64,000 bases of DNA from Akkermansiaceae bacterium (GTDB lineage: Bacteria; Verrucomicrobiota; Verrucomicrobiia; Verrucomicrobiales; Akkermansiaceae): NCBI GenBank assembly GCA_015062055.1, contig SUVK01000002.1:24703-88702 (forward strand), read 5' to 3'. Shown here in pieces: positions 15,182 through 23,644 of this stretch. The position numbers were made by a program, and so were the translations under genes. The notes beneath the pieces are model-generated. The model saw only the letters and a list, made by a program, of their open reading frames with translations, made no database searches and was not told the DNA's origin. Within the stretch, counting starts at the first letter, position 1. Every line of letters starts with the position of its first letter.

Positions 15182-17977
15182 TCAGAATTTTTTAAGATTA
15201 GACGTAGGTGTTTTATCTGCCGTTACAGAGGGTTCTACGGTTTTAGGCATGGTGTAGATAAATTCTCGTGGTGCCACTTTGTTGGCGCGTCCGTTTGCCT
15301 TCATGTTGGCCTGCATGGCCATGGCTGCAGGTATGGTCCCTTCGACGATTACTTTTATCTTATCGAGCGGGAGCAAGGCTCCTTTCTCGTCAACAAATCC
15401 CATGTGTACAAGAAGTTGCGGGTTAAGCTCGATAACCTGCATGGGTTGCTCTACTTCTTTACCATCGGGGCCTGCCACCGGTATGGTTACGATGGGTCCG
15501 CGCTTGATTGGTACCGCTGTGGGGGCGCCATCCGGTCCCACCAGCAATACGATATCATGACCTTCTGCATTCATGGGGGCTCGTGCCGGTACGATGTAGG
15601 CATTTTTGAAATCTCTGGCTACAATTCGCACCGTTACGGGCATACCGCTGCGCAGACCGTGAGTTACATTTTCAACCTCACCCACTATACCGAAGGTGCC
15701 GGTGCTTTTCTTAACAATGTTGTCAGGCGAAACGATTTTCCCTTCAACGGGGTATTCGCTACCATCTTCCAGTATAATTTTGAACGGCATGCCACCGTTG
15801 GGGTTGTTGATGCCTACTTGATTGGTGATTAAGAGAGTGTCTCGACCACTTACCTGAAAATCTACTCTCAGCGTGTCTACCGATGAGAGGGTGACCATGG
15901 CTTCGGGATCTGTTGAGGATACCAGTGTACCAATAGAGGGTTTGCTGATGCCGACTCGTCCCCGGAACGGTGCTTTAATGGTGGTGTAGCTCAGATTGAT
16001 CTCAGCCGTTTTAACGGCGGCCTTCATTTGAGCAACATTAGCTTCTGCAAACCGCAGGGCTGCCTCTTGGGCTTGTACTGCACTTTTTGCTTCGGTTATA
16101 TCTTTTTCCGAATACGTGTTGGGGGTTTCGATGTTGGCTTTTGTTTTACGGCTCAAGGTGTCTTGCGCTTTTGCCAGCTCGACTTCTGCCTGCGTTTTAC
16201 CTGCCTCGGCCGAGGCTAGATTTGCATTTGCCTGGTCTAACTGGGCTTGATAGGGACGCGGGTCAATCGTGTAGAGAATATCACCCTCATTTACGATGGT
16301 ACCGTTGCGGAAGTGCTGTTTGAGCAAGAACCCGTTGATGTGCGGGCGAATTTCTGTTTCTTCTTTACCGCGTAAGCTGCCGAACCAGTCGGAATAGACG
16401 CTGATGTCTTGTTGACGTAAAGCGGTAACTTTTACGGGAACGGGCGGTTGGGTTGCCTTGGCATTCGGGTCAATCTGAGGTTGCGCTTGTTGTTGGGCAA
16501 CTCGCGGGTCTGCCGGTTTGAAGGTGAGAATCTCGGGCTTAACGGTTGCCGGTACAATTGTATCAGGAGACGGTATTTCGTCTTCCATGCCCAATGCAAT
16601 GAGGAAGCTGCTCAGTGTGCTATCCTTTTGTTTCTTGTATGCTTCCTCTTGTTCTTTCTTTCGCTCGGGCAAACGCGAATTTGCAGACGAGATATTCATA
16701 GCCTGCACGCCATTGTCGGGGTCGGCTACGACACAGGCTTTTGTAACATCCGTTTCGCCTTTTGGGAGATAAGGTTTGATGGTTTCATCAAGAGGTGTGC
16801 CGGTGTAACTACCAATGGCCACGAATTGTTGTTTTGACGTATAGCCGGTTTCGGGCTCTGTGACTTCGATTTCGTATGTGCCTTCCTCGACAACCGGGAT
16901 GGCGTGTGGTACGTTTTGTGCATCAACGACAATGATGAAATTGTTGCGCAATACGGTGTAAATGGCACTCGGTGGCACTAATAATGCATCTCTTTTGCTT
17001 GCGGCAAGGGGAATTCGTACATTTACCTTCATGCCACTGCGCAATTTATGAGCGGGGTTTTCGATTGTTCCCACAATATCGACAAGTCCGGTTTTGTCTA
17101 TGCGACTGTTGATGGAGAGTAAGTCGCCTTTCACCGGGGCGTTATCGTGCGTGTAGATGGAGCCGTCTTCCAATATAAGCTCAAACTTGGGAGATTCAGC
17201 TTGAAGGTTCTCGTTGATTGTGGCCGATTCTACCTGTCCGAAGCGCTCGAATCCTTGTAACAGAGCGTCACTGTTAATTGAAAAATCAACACGCAAAGGG
17301 CCATCGGATACGATATTGCCAAGCTTGGTTGTCGGCCCGACTAAGGCGCCTGTAGATACGTTTGCCGTGCCGACAAAACCGGAGTAGGGGGCTCTGACGG
17401 AGGTGTAATCCAAATTAATCTGAGCCGTTTTGCAAGCTGCTTCTTTTTGCTTGATGTCAGCTTCACATGCTTTCACTTTGGCTTCTGCTGCTTGCAGGTT
17501 CAACCGAGCCTCGGTGTAAGTTTTCTCTGAAACGGCCGTAATGGTTTTGTGTTCTTTTTCCTCTTTTTCTTTTAAAGCCGTGTAGCGGTCGCAATCAGAC
17601 TGCCATTTATCGCGCTCTGCAATGGCTTGGGTGAGGGCTGCTTTTGCGGCCTGATGGTTTGCCTGGGCTCGCTCGAGTTCGGCTTGGAACGGTTCCGGGT
17701 CAATCTGAAAAATAACGTCGCCCTCTTTTACCTGTTGCCCTTCTTTGTAAGAAATGATGAATCCCGAAACACGAGGGTATAAGTCAGTATCCTGAACACC
17801 CCGTAAGTAGCCCATCCATACAGCGCTATCGGTAACGCTTACTTTGCGGATGTTGAATACTTTAACATTTGGGGCCGGGCTGGTTGCTTCTGCTTTTTCT
17901 GTCTCGGAACAGGAGGTCATGAGTACCCCTGCTGTACACAGACTGAAAGCTAAGGCTGTAATGGCTTTTTTAGTCAT
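15182..17977 (-). CDS. tandem-fused RND periplasmic adaptor lipoprotein (two membrane-fusion-protein units)
   Basis: A 931-residue protein made of two complete HlyD/AcrA-like adaptor units in one chain; a single unit is usually 350-450 residues. The signal peptide ends in a lipobox (LMTSC), so the N-terminus is likely lipid-anchored. Unit 1 (about 35-400) and unit 2 (about 510-890) each have a lipoyl half-motif (PRVSGFI / PHINGFL), IDPEPFQAEL / IDPRPYQAQL, a helical hairpin, INLDYTSVRAPYSGFVG / INLSYTTIKAPFRGRVG and LRSGM before a beta-barrel. A ~100-residue Pro/Gln/Lys-rich linker joins them. Start ATG 17977; the ORF track uses an upstream TTG. It is next to its RND pump. Confidence 0.92.
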   Translation of the reverse strand: MTKKAITALAFSLCTAGVLMTSCSETEKAEATSPAPNVKVFNIRKVSVTDSAVWMGYLRGVQDTDLYPRVSGFIISYKEGQQVKEGDVIFQIDPEPFQAELERAQANHQAAKAALTQAIAERDKWQSDCDRYTALKEKEEKEHKTITAVSEKTYTEARLNLQAAEAKVKACEADIKQKEAACKTAQINLDYTSVRAPYSGFVGTANVSTGALVGPTTKLGNIVSDGPLRVDFSINSDALLQGFERFGQVESATINENLQAESPKFELILEDGSIYTHDNAPVKGDLLSINSRIDKTGLVDIVGTIENPAHKLRSGMKVNVRIPLAASKRDALLVPPSAIYTVLRNNFIIVVDAQNVPHAIPVVEEGTYEIEVTEPETGYTSKQQFVAIGSYTGTPLDETIKPYLPKGETDVTKACVVADPDNGVQAMNISSANSRLPERKKEQEEAYKKQKDSTLSSFLIALGMEDEIPSPDTIVPATVKPEILTFKPADPRVAQQQAQPQIDPNAKATQPPVPVKVTALRQQDISVYSDWFGSLRGKEETEIRPHINGFLLKQHFRNGTIVNEGDILYTIDPRPYQAQLDQANANLASAEAGKTQAEVELAKAQDTLSRKTKANIETPNTYSEKDITEAKSAVQAQEAALRFAEANVAQMKAAVKTAEINLSYTTIKAPFRGRVGISKPSIGTLVSSTDPEAMVTLSSVDTLRVDFQVSGRDTLLITNQVGINNPNGGMPFKIILEDGSEYPVEGKIVSPDNIVKKSTGTFGIVGEVENVTHGLRSGMPVTVRIVARDFKNAYIVPARAPMNAEGHDIVLLVGPDGAPTAVPIKRGPIVTIPVAGPDGKEVEQPMQVIELNPQLLVHMGFVDEKGALLPLDKIKVIVEGTIPAAMAMQANMKANGRANKVAPREFIYTMPKTVEPSVTADKTPTSNLKKF

Positions 17978-18010
17978 ATGAATATTGTGCAAGTAATATA
18001 AAATGAAAGA

Positions 18011-18481
18011 TTAAGAACAAGCTCTGGATAATATGGAGAAAGCTATCAATAGAATGACGATGACAGTCGTGGCGCTGACGCCTTCTTCTTCTTTATTTTG
18101 TTGTATAATGGTGGGTTGTTTTCGTTGAGAGGGGCGATTTGGTTTGTGCTGTGACTTGTGTGGCACGGGCTCTTGCCAAAAATCCATCTGAGGTGGCGTT
18201 ACCGGTGGCTGTATTGGTTGTGCCGGTTGTCTTTTCTGATAATTTGAAATGCAAGATTCAACTTTTGGTTGATGTTGAACGAAATTCGGTGTTTTTACCT
18301 GTTGGGGTTGCTGAACAGGCAGAGCAGAGAGCGAATGTTGTTGGTTGGCAAACTCTTGAGCTCGGGCGTTTTGTTCTGCCACCATCAAATTGAGCTTGCG
18401 CACCAATTCTTCAGACATAGCCTCAAGTGCTTGCCGTTGAGGTTCTGTCGTGACTTGGTCTTGCTCCGGTTGGTGTTTCAT
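18011..18481 (-). CDS. Gln/Pro-rich tail-anchored protein of unknown function
   Basis: 156 residues. The N-terminus has a short helical segment (EAMSEELVRKLNLMVAEQNARAQ), the middle is disordered and rich in Gln, Pro, Lys and His, and the C-terminus is one membrane helix (TTVIVILLIAFSILSRACS). The architecture predicts a tail-anchored cytoplasmic-side protein. I recognise no family. The stop lies 33 nt before the adaptor start and the start is 6 nt after the DUF5069-like gene, so it may belong to the same transcript as the efflux genes. Confidence 0.6.
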   Translation of the reverse strand: MKHQPEQDQVTTEPQRQALEAMSEELVRKLNLMVAEQNARAQEFANQQHSLSALPVQQPQQVKTPNFVQHQPKVESCISNYQKRQPAQPIQPPVTPPQMDFWQEPVPHKSQHKPNRPSQRKQPTIIQQNKEEEGVSATTVIVILLIAFSILSRACS

Positions 18482-18487
18482 AGGTAG

Positions 18488-19084
18488 TTATTCTAATGGA
18501 AGTTCTCGTTGTACTTCTTTGGGTACATTGGGTGTTTTACGAGTGGGATTTTTCTTTTTCGCTGCATTGATGGCGTTGATAACCGCCGTTATTATACGTT
18601 GGCGGTCCCCGTGAGATGCCCAAGTAAGATGCAGAAAATCTGCCGGATGTATATCCCCGTGTGTACGCAAAAACTCTCGGTCCTTTTCGCAGTAAAACAT
18701 TAAATCGTCACCCAATGTGCCATGCAATTTTGCCTCTGCCTTGCGCATAATGCGGGGTAGATAGCGAATCTCCTGAAAATCATCATCTTCTGCGGGTAAA
18801 TCTGCCTCTGTTATCGGTTTAGCATTGCCGAAGATTCCTCGCTGAGAGGTAATAAAAAAACAACGCCGGGTTGCGGCAATCAACAATATTGTCGAGGGGG
18901 ATGGTGTGCCACATGTAGCATAATCTCGCACGTAAGCAAACATCTCTGCCGGGGTGTAGCCTATCTCTGCTAAAAACTCGCATTCGTTCTGCAGGAAAAG
19001 CGATGCCGGCGTAGCGGAGCCCTGCTCGAGGAATCGAGCAACCGCGTCTTTCAGCAACGTCATAAATTTATTATCCCACTCCAT
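18488..19084 (-). CDS. DUF5069-like protein of unknown function
   Basis: 198 residues from the ATG at 19084. The C-terminal half (LPRIMRKAEAKLHGTLGDDLMFYCEKDREFLRTHG...) resembles DUF5069, a small domain frequent in Verrucomicrobiota and Planctomycetota with no known function; this is from memory. The N-terminal half (about 1-90) has no recognised motif and may be a degenerate repeat of the same fold. The ORF track extends it to 19255, but a promoter (TTGCCT-18-TATAAT) ends 9 nt before the ATG at 19084 and the extension runs into the divergent gene. Soluble, no signal peptide. Confidence 0.62.
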   Translation of the reverse strand: MEWDNKFMTLLKDAVARFLEQGSATPASLFLQNECEFLAEIGYTPAEMFAYVRDYATCGTPSPSTILLIAATRRCFFITSQRGIFGNAKPITEADLPAEDDDFQEIRYLPRIMRKAEAKLHGTLGDDLMFYCEKDREFLRTHGDIHPADFLHLTWASHGDRQRIITAVINAINAAKKKNPTRKTPNVPKEVQRELPLE

Positions 19085-19093
19085 GCGCGCACA

Positions 19094-19123
19094 ATTATAT
19101 AGTAAAGTCTCATGATAAGGCAA
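19094..19123 (-). promoter_or_regulatory. promoter of the DUF5069-like gene
   Basis: Minus strand TTGCCT, 18 nt, TATAAT (consensus -10), 9 nt before the ATG at 19084. Confidence 0.6.
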
Positions 19124-19205
19124 GAAAAAATCGTGACTTGATAGTGTGTTATTTTCTTTGTTGAAAGCAACTCGCAGACAATTCTCGCAATGACGACTTA
19201 AACTC

Positions 19206-19234
19206 TTGCTTAGTAGTCGACTTGGTGGCATACT
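19206..19234 (+). promoter_or_regulatory. promoter of the polytopic membrane protein gene
   Basis: TTGCTT, 17 nt, CATACT, 7 nt before a GTG at 19242. It overlaps the TTG that the ORF track used as a start. Confidence 0.5.
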
Positions 19235-19241
19235 TGAGCCC

Positions 19242-20066
19242 GTGTCTGAGTACAAAACAGAAAATCGTTATTCGTGGTGGCAGTTAGGCTCTTTGTGGTC
19301 GCTTGATGTAGCAGTTGTTGCTGTCTGTTGGGGATGGCTGTTGGCAGTGATTTTCGGTATAAATCGACTTGCGACAGAGCCTATGTTGTTTGTGCTTTTT
19401 TCCGCTTGGGCTTGTGCTCTGTTTGCAAAGACTGCATCGGGCAGGGGGGCTAATTGCGCATATTATCGTGCGCATGCAAGGCTTATATCGCTGTTTGCGT
19501 TGTGTTGTCAGTTGGTGGCGTTGTGGCTTTTGCTATGGAGGGTAGGGCAATGTTACCTTCATTTTATTACAATACCATTGTTTTTTTTATTGATAGCTCA
19601 GGTGCCGTATTTAAGAAAACTGACCCTTTATCGAGTGTTTTGCATCTCTGCCGCATTTGTATTTAACTGTGCAATACCTGCTTATTATCACAGTTTTACA
19701 TATACTCCCCTCGGCATGATAACTGATGGTTGCCTGTGGAATATAATTTTTGTTTTCATCGTGTTTAACTTAGCGAGAAATGATTCGCAAAATAACGAGA
19801 ACCCGGATGTCGGTGAAGCGCCGGGGCAATTGTTATTTCTTCTTTTATTTTTACCGTGTGTACACTACTTGTTATCATCCGGTCCGACAATTGATTTCGA
19901 TTTCCGGTTTTACTCAGTAATCTGTTTAAGTGCTGCATTTTTATTCGTTTGCAATAAGCTGCGAGCAAGATGGTCGGGTGTGAACCGGTGCCATACTACA
20001 TGGTGGCTATTGCCTATACCGGCCATGTTGGGGGTGATTTTATACGCAGTTTCGGCTATGGTTTAA
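19242..20066 (+). CDS. polytopic membrane protein next to menaquinone genes
   Basis: A 274-residue protein with about eight hydrophobic helices. The size, helix number and position beside menDBC would suit a UbiA-superfamily prenyltransferase such as MenA. However, I find no NDxxDxxxD or DxxxD aspartate motif, so the assignment is not supported by active-site residues. It may be a degenerate or unrelated membrane protein. The GTG start at 19242 (VSEYKTENRYSW) is chosen from promoter spacing. The 3' end overlaps the convergent menC stop by four bases (TTAA shared). No signal peptide besides the first helix. Confidence 0.6.
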   Translation: MSEYKTENRYSWWQLGSLWSLDVAVVAVCWGWLLAVIFGINRLATEPMLFVLFSAWACALFAKTASGRGANCAYYRAHARLISLFALCCQLVALWLLLWRVGQCYLHFITIPLFFLLIAQVPYLRKLTLYRVFCISAAFVFNCAIPAYYHSFTYTPLGMITDGCLWNIIFVFIVFNLARNDSQNNENPDVGEAPGQLLFLLLFLPCVHYLLSSGPTIDFDFRFYSVICLSAAFLFVCNKLRARWSGVNRCHTTWWLLPIPAMLGVILYAVSAMV

Positions 20067-21082
20067 TTAAACCGTAAGAACTCGCCCTCCAGGCAAAGTC
20101 GTTTGCTTGCATCGTTTACAAATAATTGGCCCGTACCAAGTCCATGCAAGGTGTGCGGGGCGACCAGTCCGCACCATTCTGCCAGAGTTTCTAAGCCGAC
20201 ATGGCTTTCGAGGGCAGAATTGACCCACCAACTGATTTTTTGCGATTCAGCTTGCTCGGCCAAGGCTTTGGCAGCCAGCAACCCGCCGTGTAAAGATGGT
20301 TTAATGACAACACCTTGAGGGCGTATCGTTTCGAGCATTTGTCGTATGTTTTGCGTATAAATCAGCTCTTCATCCAGAGCTATGGGGATGGGTGTATGGC
20401 GGCATAGCTCAGCCAAGGCTTGCCATTGTCCGGGTTTGATGGGTTGCTCTATAAAACTGATGCCGAGGCGAGCCAAAACTTCGAGGTTACGATGTGCCTC
20501 TCGTGGTTCCCAAGCGCCGTTGGCATCTAATCGTATTTCCGCATTCGGGAACGCTTGTCGCGCAGCTTGCAACATTTCTGTTTCATGCGTGAAGGGATGT
20601 GCCCCCACTTTCATCTTAAGACAAGTAAAGCCTTGAGCTATAGCTTTGTGCATGTGCTGCAACATGGTGGGTATGTCTGCCATCCAGATTAACCCGTGTA
20701 TTCTTATGCCTTCTTCTCCTCGCGAAAAGGGCGAGTCCCAGCGCTTGTCTCCCTTGGATTGTGCTGCAATGACCGCTGATTCCAGACCGAATCGGATGGG
20801 TGAGGGCATGCCCGGCAGCGTAAGGGTTTGGTGTTGCATGACTTCATCACACCAATATTGCATCTCTGCGGGGGTGATGTCTTTTAACAATCCGGGCATG
20901 ATACAGCATTCGCCCTCGCCGGTGCCTTGACTACACGCCGCGTGTACAATGTAGGTTTCTCTGCTTGTCAGCGCACCGCGAGAGGTGGTGGCCGGGCGCC
21001 GGAATTGCAGGGTACGATGCTCCCACCGCAGGGTGATGGCTTGCGGGAAGTGAGTTAACGTGGCTTGGTCCGGCTGCACCAT
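20063..21082 (-). CDS. menC: o-succinylbenzoate synthase
   Basis: MenC dehydrates SHCHC to o-succinylbenzoate in menaquinone synthesis. The 339-residue protein is an enolase-superfamily member: catalytic KMKVG (Lys), metal ligands in LDANGAW (Asp), EQP (Glu) and DEE (Asp), and the second Lys in VIKPS. The ATG at 21082 overlaps the menB stop as TAATG, a classic coupling arrangement; the ORF-track start at 21163 would lie inside menB. Last of menD-menB-menC. The call is supported by both motifs and neighbours, although enolase relatives such as N-acylamino-acid racemases look similar. Confidence 0.9.
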   Translation of the reverse strand: MVQPDQATLTHFPQAITLRWEHRTLQFRRPATTSRGALTSRETYIVHAACSQGTGEGECCIMPGLLKDITPAEMQYWCDEVMQHQTLTLPGMPSPIRFGLESAVIAAQSKGDKRWDSPFSRGEEGIRIHGLIWMADIPTMLQHMHKAIAQGFTCLKMKVGAHPFTHETEMLQAARQAFPNAEIRLDANGAWEPREAHRNLEVLARLGISFIEQPIKPGQWQALAELCRHTPIPIALDEELIYTQNIRQMLETIRPQGVVIKPSLHGGLLAAKALAEQAESQKISWWVNSALESHVGLETLAEWCGLVAPHTLHGLGTGQLFVNDASKRLCLEGEFLRFN

Positions 21083-21900
21083 TAAGGCATTTTGGGGAAT
21101 TGCGAGAAATCCGGTTTGCGTTTCTCCAAGAATGCCCGCGAGCCTTCGTGTGCTTCCTCGCACATGTAAAAGAGCATGGTGGCATCGCCGGCCAGCTCTT
21201 GTATGCCTGCCTGGCCGTCCAGCTCTGCATTCAATCCGGCCTTAATCATACGCAGGGCAATGGGTGAGTGCTGCATCATTTCTTCTGCCCATTGTACATA
21301 TTCATCCTCCAGACGGCTCAGGGGTACTACTTTGTTGACTAAGCCCATATCTAATGCTTCTTGCGCATTGTATTTGCGGCAAAGGAACCAGATTTCTCTC
21401 GTCTTTTTCTGTCCGATGCAGCGAGCCATGTATGAGGAGCCGAACCCGGCATCGAAGCTGCCTACTTTGGGCCCGGTTTGCCCGAATATCGCGTTCTCGG
21501 ATGCAATGGACACATCGCACACCACGTGCAGAACATGCCCGCCACCTATGGCGAACCCGTTAACTGCTGCAATAACCGGTTTGGGGAGGGAGCGTATTTG
21601 TTTTTGGACATCCAGCACGGACAGTCGGGGGATTCCTTGTTGGTCCACATATCCACCATACCCTTTCACGTTCATATCGCCACCGGCGCAAAAAGCGACG
21701 TCGCCGGCACCGGTGAGTACAACAACTGCCACATCTTGCATTTCTCTGCACAGGCTCAGTGCATTGCTCATTTCTGCCGTTGTGAGCGGGGTAAAGGCAT
21801 TGCGGTAGCGTTCTCGATTGATGGTGATACGGGCTATGCCGCCGTATTGTTCAAATAAGATTTCCTCGTACTGCTTGATGGTTTTCCACTCTCTTTTCAT
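21082..21900 (-). CDS. menB: 1,4-dihydroxy-2-naphthoyl-CoA synthase
   Basis: MenB closes the second ring of menaquinone from o-succinylbenzoyl-CoA. 272 residues of the crotonase fold, with oxyanion-hole segments [11 protein letters not shown] and [20 protein letters not shown] and the MenB-specific [18 protein letters not shown]. The N-terminal [26 protein letters not shown] is also typical. It sits 2 nt after menD and overlaps menC by one base. menE, menF, menH, menA and menG are not in the window. Confidence 0.96.
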   Translation of the reverse strand: MKREWKTIKQYEEILFEQYGGIARITINRERYRNAFTPLTTAEMSNALSLCREMQDVAVVVLTGAGDVAFCAGGDMNVKGYGGYVDQQGIPRLSVLDVQKQIRSLPKPVIAAVNGFAIGGGHVLHVVCDVSIASENAIFGQTGPKVGSFDAGFGSSYMARCIGQKKTREIWFLCRKYNAQEALDMGLVNKVVPLSRLEDEYVQWAEEMMQHSPIALRMIKAGLNAELDGQAGIQELAGDATMLFYMCEEAHEGSRAFLEKRKPDFSQFPKMP

Positions 21901-21902
21901 GT

Positions 21903-23516
21903 TTAATGTTCTGAATAAAAGTTTTTCAAAATGGCTGCATCTCGTTGAGCATCGGTAAAGGCTTCTACAAGCACGGGGGATTCGGTGTTGTGGAGAAGCG
22001 CCGGTAGTGCTGTGCCCCAGTCGTCGGCATTAAAGACGCTGTGGTATTCAAAACCTCGTGCTTTTGCCCAAGCCTCTGCCGTTGCGCTGTGCGGGGCATT
22101 GATGCAATCCAGATTAGGGGCTCCGATGGTCGAAAAAATGCCCCCGCAGCTGTTGTTGAGCAATAAGATGCGTATATTGCCGGGGATGCCGTTCATCCAC
22201 AAAGCGTTCATGTCGTAGAAGAAGCTCAGGTCGCCGATGATGAGAAACTGAGGGCGGGAATCTCCGGCGGCATAGCCCAATGCTGTAGAGAGGGAGCCTT
22301 CTATCCCGTTGACCCCGCGATTGCATTCCACTTGAATGCCTGCCGGCAAGGGGAAAAGGCGCGCATATCTTACGGCAGAGCTGTTGCCCAAGTGCAAGAC
22401 AGCGGGTGAGGGCAGCGATTTCATGAGGTCGCCTACCAGGCTGATGCCGCAGTGTTGAGCCTCAAACTCAACGGGCGGGGTCTGCCATAAACGTCGGTAT
22501 GCGGCATCGCCTTCTTCCGCAAAGGCTCCCAGTAGCTCCAGTAATTCACTTTTATCGCCTTCTATGACTCGCGTTAAACAACAGAAGGTATCGCATACCT
22601 CGCCATTGCTGCATAAATGCCAGTGTTCTGCCGGTGGATTCTGTCGCAACATTCGCTTCAGTCGTTTCGAAATGGTATCACCGCCCATGGTAATCAAGAG
22701 GTCCGGTGAGGGAATGCAGGGGAAGTTGCTATCCGGGCCAATCAGAGTGTCCGGGCGTGTGCAGTCTGCAATGGGGCAATTGCTCAGGTGCTCGCCGACC
22801 AAGGCAAAGCTGTGGTCTTCCATCAACTCCGGGGGAAAATAGGGAGCTTCATCCATTTGCCCCATCAATATCATGCGGCGGGGTAAAAGTGCCGTAATCT
22901 CCAACAATTCTTGCTCTTCATCAGCTGTCATGCGTGCCAGCTCGGTGCGGCGTATGACGCGAGGGATGGGTAATGGTTCTTCCGTTTCTTCAAACAAGGG
23001 CTCGCATAAGGGCACATTGATGTGTACCGGGCCCCCACCACGGTGTCTGAGCTCGAGCAATGCTTCGTTTATGAGTCTATTGGTGTACCAGCCTTCCGGA
23101 TCATACTCGGGCAATGCGGCGCTCATACGGTTGAGTGCCCCGAAGACGTTAGGCTGAGGTATTGTTTGCCCGTCTTGTTGCCCTATCCACTCTGCGGGGC
23201 GGTCTGCCGAGATAATCAAGAGAGGTATCTTGCGGTAAGAAGCTTCTGCTACTGCCGGGTGCAAGTTTAATACTGCCGACCCGGATGTTACGCAAACTGC
23301 CACGGGGGCCTGTGCTTGGGCTGCCCAGCCCAGTGCGACAAATCCGGCACCTCGCTCATCTGTCACATGGCGGCACTCAAACTCATTGCAAGCGCTAAGA
23401 GTGGCACAGATGGGGGCGTTGCGGCTGCCGGGGCATAATACACAACGTGTTACGCCGTGTGCCAGCATGAGGGCTACCAGTTCTCGCACGACGTGTTTTT
23501 TGCTCGTTTTTGCCAT
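21903..23516 (-). CDS. menD: SEPHCHC synthase (menaquinone biosynthesis)
   Basis: MenD is a thiamine-diphosphate enzyme that joins 2-oxoglutarate-derived succinyl semialdehyde to isochorismate. 537 residues. The N-terminal half shows [19 protein letters not shown] and [16 protein letters not shown]. The C-terminal ThDP/Mg-binding segment is [13 protein letters not shown]. First gene of the menDBC operon. It has a well-formed promoter 6 nt before the ATG, with a CATAC-N5-GTATG dyad in the spacer that could bind a regulator. Confidence 0.96.
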   Translation of the reverse strand: MAKTSKKHVVRELVALMLAHGVTRCVLCPGSRNAPICATLSACNEFECRHVTDERGAGFVALGWAAQAQAPVAVCVTSGSAVLNLHPAVAEASYRKIPLLIISADRPAEWIGQQDGQTIPQPNVFGALNRMSAALPEYDPEGWYTNRLINEALLELRHRGGGPVHINVPLCEPLFEETEEPLPIPRVIRRTELARMTADEEQELLEITALLPRRMILMGQMDEAPYFPPELMEDHSFALVGEHLSNCPIADCTRPDTLIGPDSNFPCIPSPDLLITMGGDTISKRLKRMLRQNPPAEHWHLCSNGEVCDTFCCLTRVIEGDKSELLELLGAFAEEGDAAYRRLWQTPPVEFEAQHCGISLVGDLMKSLPSPAVLHLGNSSAVRYARLFPLPAGIQVECNRGVNGIEGSLSTALGYAAGDSRPQFLIIGDLSFFYDMNALWMNGIPGNIRILLLNNSCGGIFSTIGAPNLDCINAPHSATAEAWAKARGFEYHSVFNADDWGTALPALLHNTESPVLVEAFTDAQRDAAILKNFYSEH

Positions 23517-23522
23517 GAATTG

Positions 23523-23551
23523 ATATTACCATACAAATCGTATGATGGCAA
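23523..23551 (-). promoter_or_regulatory. promoter and possible operator of menDBC
   Basis: Minus strand TTGCCA, 17 nt, TAATAT, 6 nt before the menD ATG. The dyad CATAC-GATTT-GTATG fills most of the spacer. Confidence 0.6.
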
Positions 23552-23593
23552 GGTCGTAAGTTGACATTTAAGGCTGTTGTCGGTATTGAAACA

Positions 23594-23617
23594 CCCGATT
23601 TTCTTTTGAAAATCGGG
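23594..23617 (-). terminator. hairpin after the Arg-rich protein gene
   Basis: A perfect 10-bp stem CCCGATTTTC/GAAAATCGGG with a TTTT/AAAA loop. The T-tract after it on the minus strand is poor, so termination may be weak. Confidence 0.6.
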
Positions 23618-23644
23618 CGTTGAAACTTATCTCAGAGAGCAAGA

